In this document: one piece after another, positions 50,813 to 52,179 of the stretch
Layout of the letters: every line of letters starts with the position of its first letter
How positions within the stretch are numbered: the first letter of the stretch is position 1
Source of the DNA: Anaeromyxobacter terrae
Lineage (GTDB): Bacteria; Myxococcota; Myxococcia; Myxococcales; Anaeromyxobacteraceae
Assembly: GCF_022690685.1 (NCBI RefSeq)
Contig: NZ_JALCYY010000041.1
Span: 1 to 52,179 of the forward strand
Direction: 5' to 3'
DNA length: 52,179 nucleotides
The notes under the pieces: model-generated
Told to the model about the DNA's origin: nothing
Seen by the model: the letters and a program-made list of their open reading frames with translations, nothing else
Database searches by the model: none
Translations under genes and position numbers: made by a program

Positions 50813-51352
50813 ATGCTGACCGTGGGTGACCGCTTCCCCGAGTACAACCTGAAGGCCGTCGTGAGCCGCGCTGCCGGCGAGGAGTTCCAGGACGTCACGC
50901 CGGACAGCCACCGCGGCCGGTGGCGCGTGGTGTTCTTCTGGCCCATGGACTTCACCTTCGTGTGCCCGACCGAGATCGCCGAGTTCGGCCGGCGCGAGCG
51001 CGACTTCCGGGATCGCGAGGCGCAGGTGCTGGGCGTCTCCACCGACACCCACTACGTCCACCTCGCCTGGCGCAACAGCCACCCGGACCTGAAGGACTTG
51101 CCGTTCCCGATGCTCGCCGACACGAAGCGCGAGCTCTCCACCGCGCTCGGCGTGCTCCACGCCGACGGGGTCCCGCTCCGGGCCACCTACGTCGTCGACC
51201 CGGCGGGCGTCATCCGCCACGTCTCCGTGAACGACCTGTCGGTCGGGCGGAACGTGGAGGAGACGCTGCGGGTGCTCGACGCGCTCCAGACCGACGAGCT
51301 CTGCCCGTGCAACTGGAGGAAGGGCGAGCCGACGCTCGAGGTGGCTCCGTGA
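50813..51352 (+). CDS. ahpC: Peroxiredoxin AhpC, AhpD-dependent type
   Basis: Reduces hydrogen peroxide, organic peroxides and possibly peroxynitrite. The 179-aa product has the peroxidatic Cys51 in FTFVCPTE and, near the C-terminus, Cys164 and Cys166 in ELCPCNW. This CxC resolving motif is that of Mycobacterium tuberculosis AhpC, whose reductant is AhpD; an ahpD gene follows in a GTGA overlap. TAGGAGA lies 9 bp before the ATG. Confidence 0.96.
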   Translation: MLTVGDRFPEYNLKAVVSRAAGEEFQDVTPDSHRGRWRVVFFWPMDFTFVCPTEIAEFGRRERDFRDREAQVLGVSTDTHYVHLAWRNSHPDLKDLPFPMLADTKRELSTALGVLHADGVPLRATYVVDPAGVIRHVSVNDLSVGRNVEETLRVLDALQTDELCPCNWRKGEPTLEVAP

Positions 51353-51909
51353 GCCCGCTCGAGCGGCTCCGCGACGCGATCCCGGACCCCGCCCGCGACG
51401 TCCGCCTGAACCTCCAGGCCGTGCTCCAGGGCGGCGCGCTCACCGAGCCGCAGCGCTGGGGCGTCGCGGTGGCGTCCGCCGCCGCGGCGCGGAACGCGGC
51501 GCTGCGGGACGCCGTCGTCGCGGAGGCGCGCGCACGAGGGCTCGACGCGGCGGTCGACGACGGCCTCGCCGCCGCATCGCTCATGGCGATGAACAACGTC
51601 TACTACCGGTTCCGGCACATGGTCGGGAAGCCCGGTTACTCGGAGCGCCCGGCGCGCCTGCGCATGGGGCGCCTCGCCCAGCCCGCGACGAGCCGCGTCG
51701 AGCTCGAGCTCTTCTCGCTCGCAGCGAGCGCGATCAACGGCTGCGAGGCATGCGTCCGCGCGCACGAGGACGTGGTGGTGAAGGGCGGCCTCGGCGAGGA
51801 CGCCGTGCACGACGCCGTCCGGATCGCCGCGGTGATCCACGCCGCGGCGGTGGCGCTGGAGATCGGGGAGGAGGGCGCCGTGGAGGAGAGGGGAGAGAGC
51901 GCGGCGTAG
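51349..51909 (+). CDS. ahpD: Alkylhydroperoxidase AhpD
   Basis: 186 aa carboxymuconolactone-decarboxylase fold. It has the redox pair Cys132-x2-Cys135 in INGCEACVRAHE with His139 and Glu120 in the places of the proton-relay residues of mycobacterial AhpD. It probably shuttles electrons to AhpC from a lipoamide-type donor. GTG start overlaps the ahpC stop. A terminator follows 13 bp later. Confidence 0.95.
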   Translation: MSPLERLRDAIPDPARDVRLNLQAVLQGGALTEPQRWGVAVASAAAARNAALRDAVVAEARARGLDAAVDDGLAAASLMAMNNVYYRFRHMVGKPGYSERPARLRMGRLAQPATSRVELELFSLAASAINGCEACVRAHEDVVVKGGLGEDAVHDAVRIAAVIHAAAVALEIGEEGAVEERGESAA

Positions 51910-51921
51910 GAGGAGAGGGGA

Positions 51922-51953
51922 CCCGCGGCGACGAGGCACGAGGTCGCCGCGGG
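51922..51953 (+). terminator. Terminator after ahpCD
   Basis: A perfect 11-bp stem CCCGCGGCGAC/GTCGCCGCGGG with a 10-nt loop. Confidence 0.65.
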
Positions 51954-51977
51954 CTCCGGTATCGGCCGACTACGACG

Positions 51978-52179
51978 CGACCTCGACCTCGGCCTCGTCC
52001 CCGACGTCGACCCCGACCCCGACCCGACCTCGACCCGACCTCGACCCCGACCCCGACCCCGACCCCGACCTCGACCCCGACCCCGACCTCGACCCCGACC
52101 TCGACCCCGACCTCGACCCCGACCTCGACCCCGACCCCGACCCCGACCTCGACCTCGACGCGACCTCGACCTCGACCTC
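51978..52179. repeat. CYCGAC hexanucleotide tandem array (right), running off the end
   Basis: Degenerate from 51978 and fairly regular from about 52008 to the last base. Same unit and orientation as the left array. Four CCCC runs separated by GA at 52045-52066 again give a G-quadruplex motif on the minus strand. The full length is unknown because the window ends inside it. Confidence 0.95.

Overview
The window is very GC-rich chromosomal DNA (around 70% or more by eye). Codon use, gene content and gene order fit a myxobacterium close to Anaeromyxobacter (phylum Myxococcota). This placement is an inference from protein character and the housekeeping repertoire; no 16S gene or other direct marker is present. 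I count 48 protein-coding genes and no rRNA, tRNA, CRISPR array, insertion sequence or prophage. Both ends consist of the same CYCGAC hexanucleotide repeat in the same orientation, which suggests that the sequence stops at repeats, as a draft contig would.

Layout. 1-723: gene-free, with a duplicated ~109-bp element around a hexamer array and a terminator for nrdJ. 724-3519 (-): B12-dependent ribonucleotide reductase. 4101-12103 (+): lepA-lepB-hypothetical-pyrR-pyrB-pyrC-carA-hypothetical, tightly spaced, joining translation and secretion genes to pyrimidine synthesis (carB is not here). 12193-14779: exported bifunctional-nuclease-domain protein (-), soluble PAS histidine kinase, ChbG/YdjC-type deacetylase. 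14894-20198: icd, mdh, sucC, sucD and ndk, the oxidative TCA segment plus nucleoside diphosphate kinase. 20334-24619: CorC-like membrane protein, rlmN, PfkB-type kinase, metallophosphatase. 24667-31732: a 750-aa beta-propeller protein (-), divergent from an operon of a HARE-HTH/degenerate Mrr-like protein, a HEAT-repeat protein, a putative lipoprotein and homoserine dehydrogenase. 31829-36474: thioesterase, SRPBCC protein, a 59-aa small protein, enolase, thiC. 36545-41824: HMG-CoA lyase, enoyl-CoA hydratase, unknown protein, meaB, RNase III. 41902-47892: two cyclophilins (one exported, one cytosolic), era, der, YfgM-like, BamB-like, Nudix. 47942-51909: lipoprotein (-), NmrA-like protein, then oxyR divergent from ahpC-ahpD.

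How the genes work together. NrdJ and Ndk supply nucleotides, as does the pyr cluster; icd-mdh-sucCD form a TCA block whose NTP product can be exchanged by Ndk; mvaB plus the hydratase are the end of leucine breakdown, and meaB protects methylmalonyl-CoA mutase; rnc, era and der serve ribosome and RNA maturation; YfgM/BamB serve envelope protein export; oxyR-ahpCD is a peroxide defence unit whose AhpC has the CxC resolving motif of the mycobacterial AhpC that is reduced by AhpD.

The most striking observation is the era leader. A perfect 15-bp hairpin is followed without a gap by GATCACCTCC, which abuts the era ATG. That is the arrangement of the 3' end of 16S rRNA (helix 45 followed by GAUCACCUCC), the known binding site of Era, and it suggests that Era may bind and control its own mRNA.
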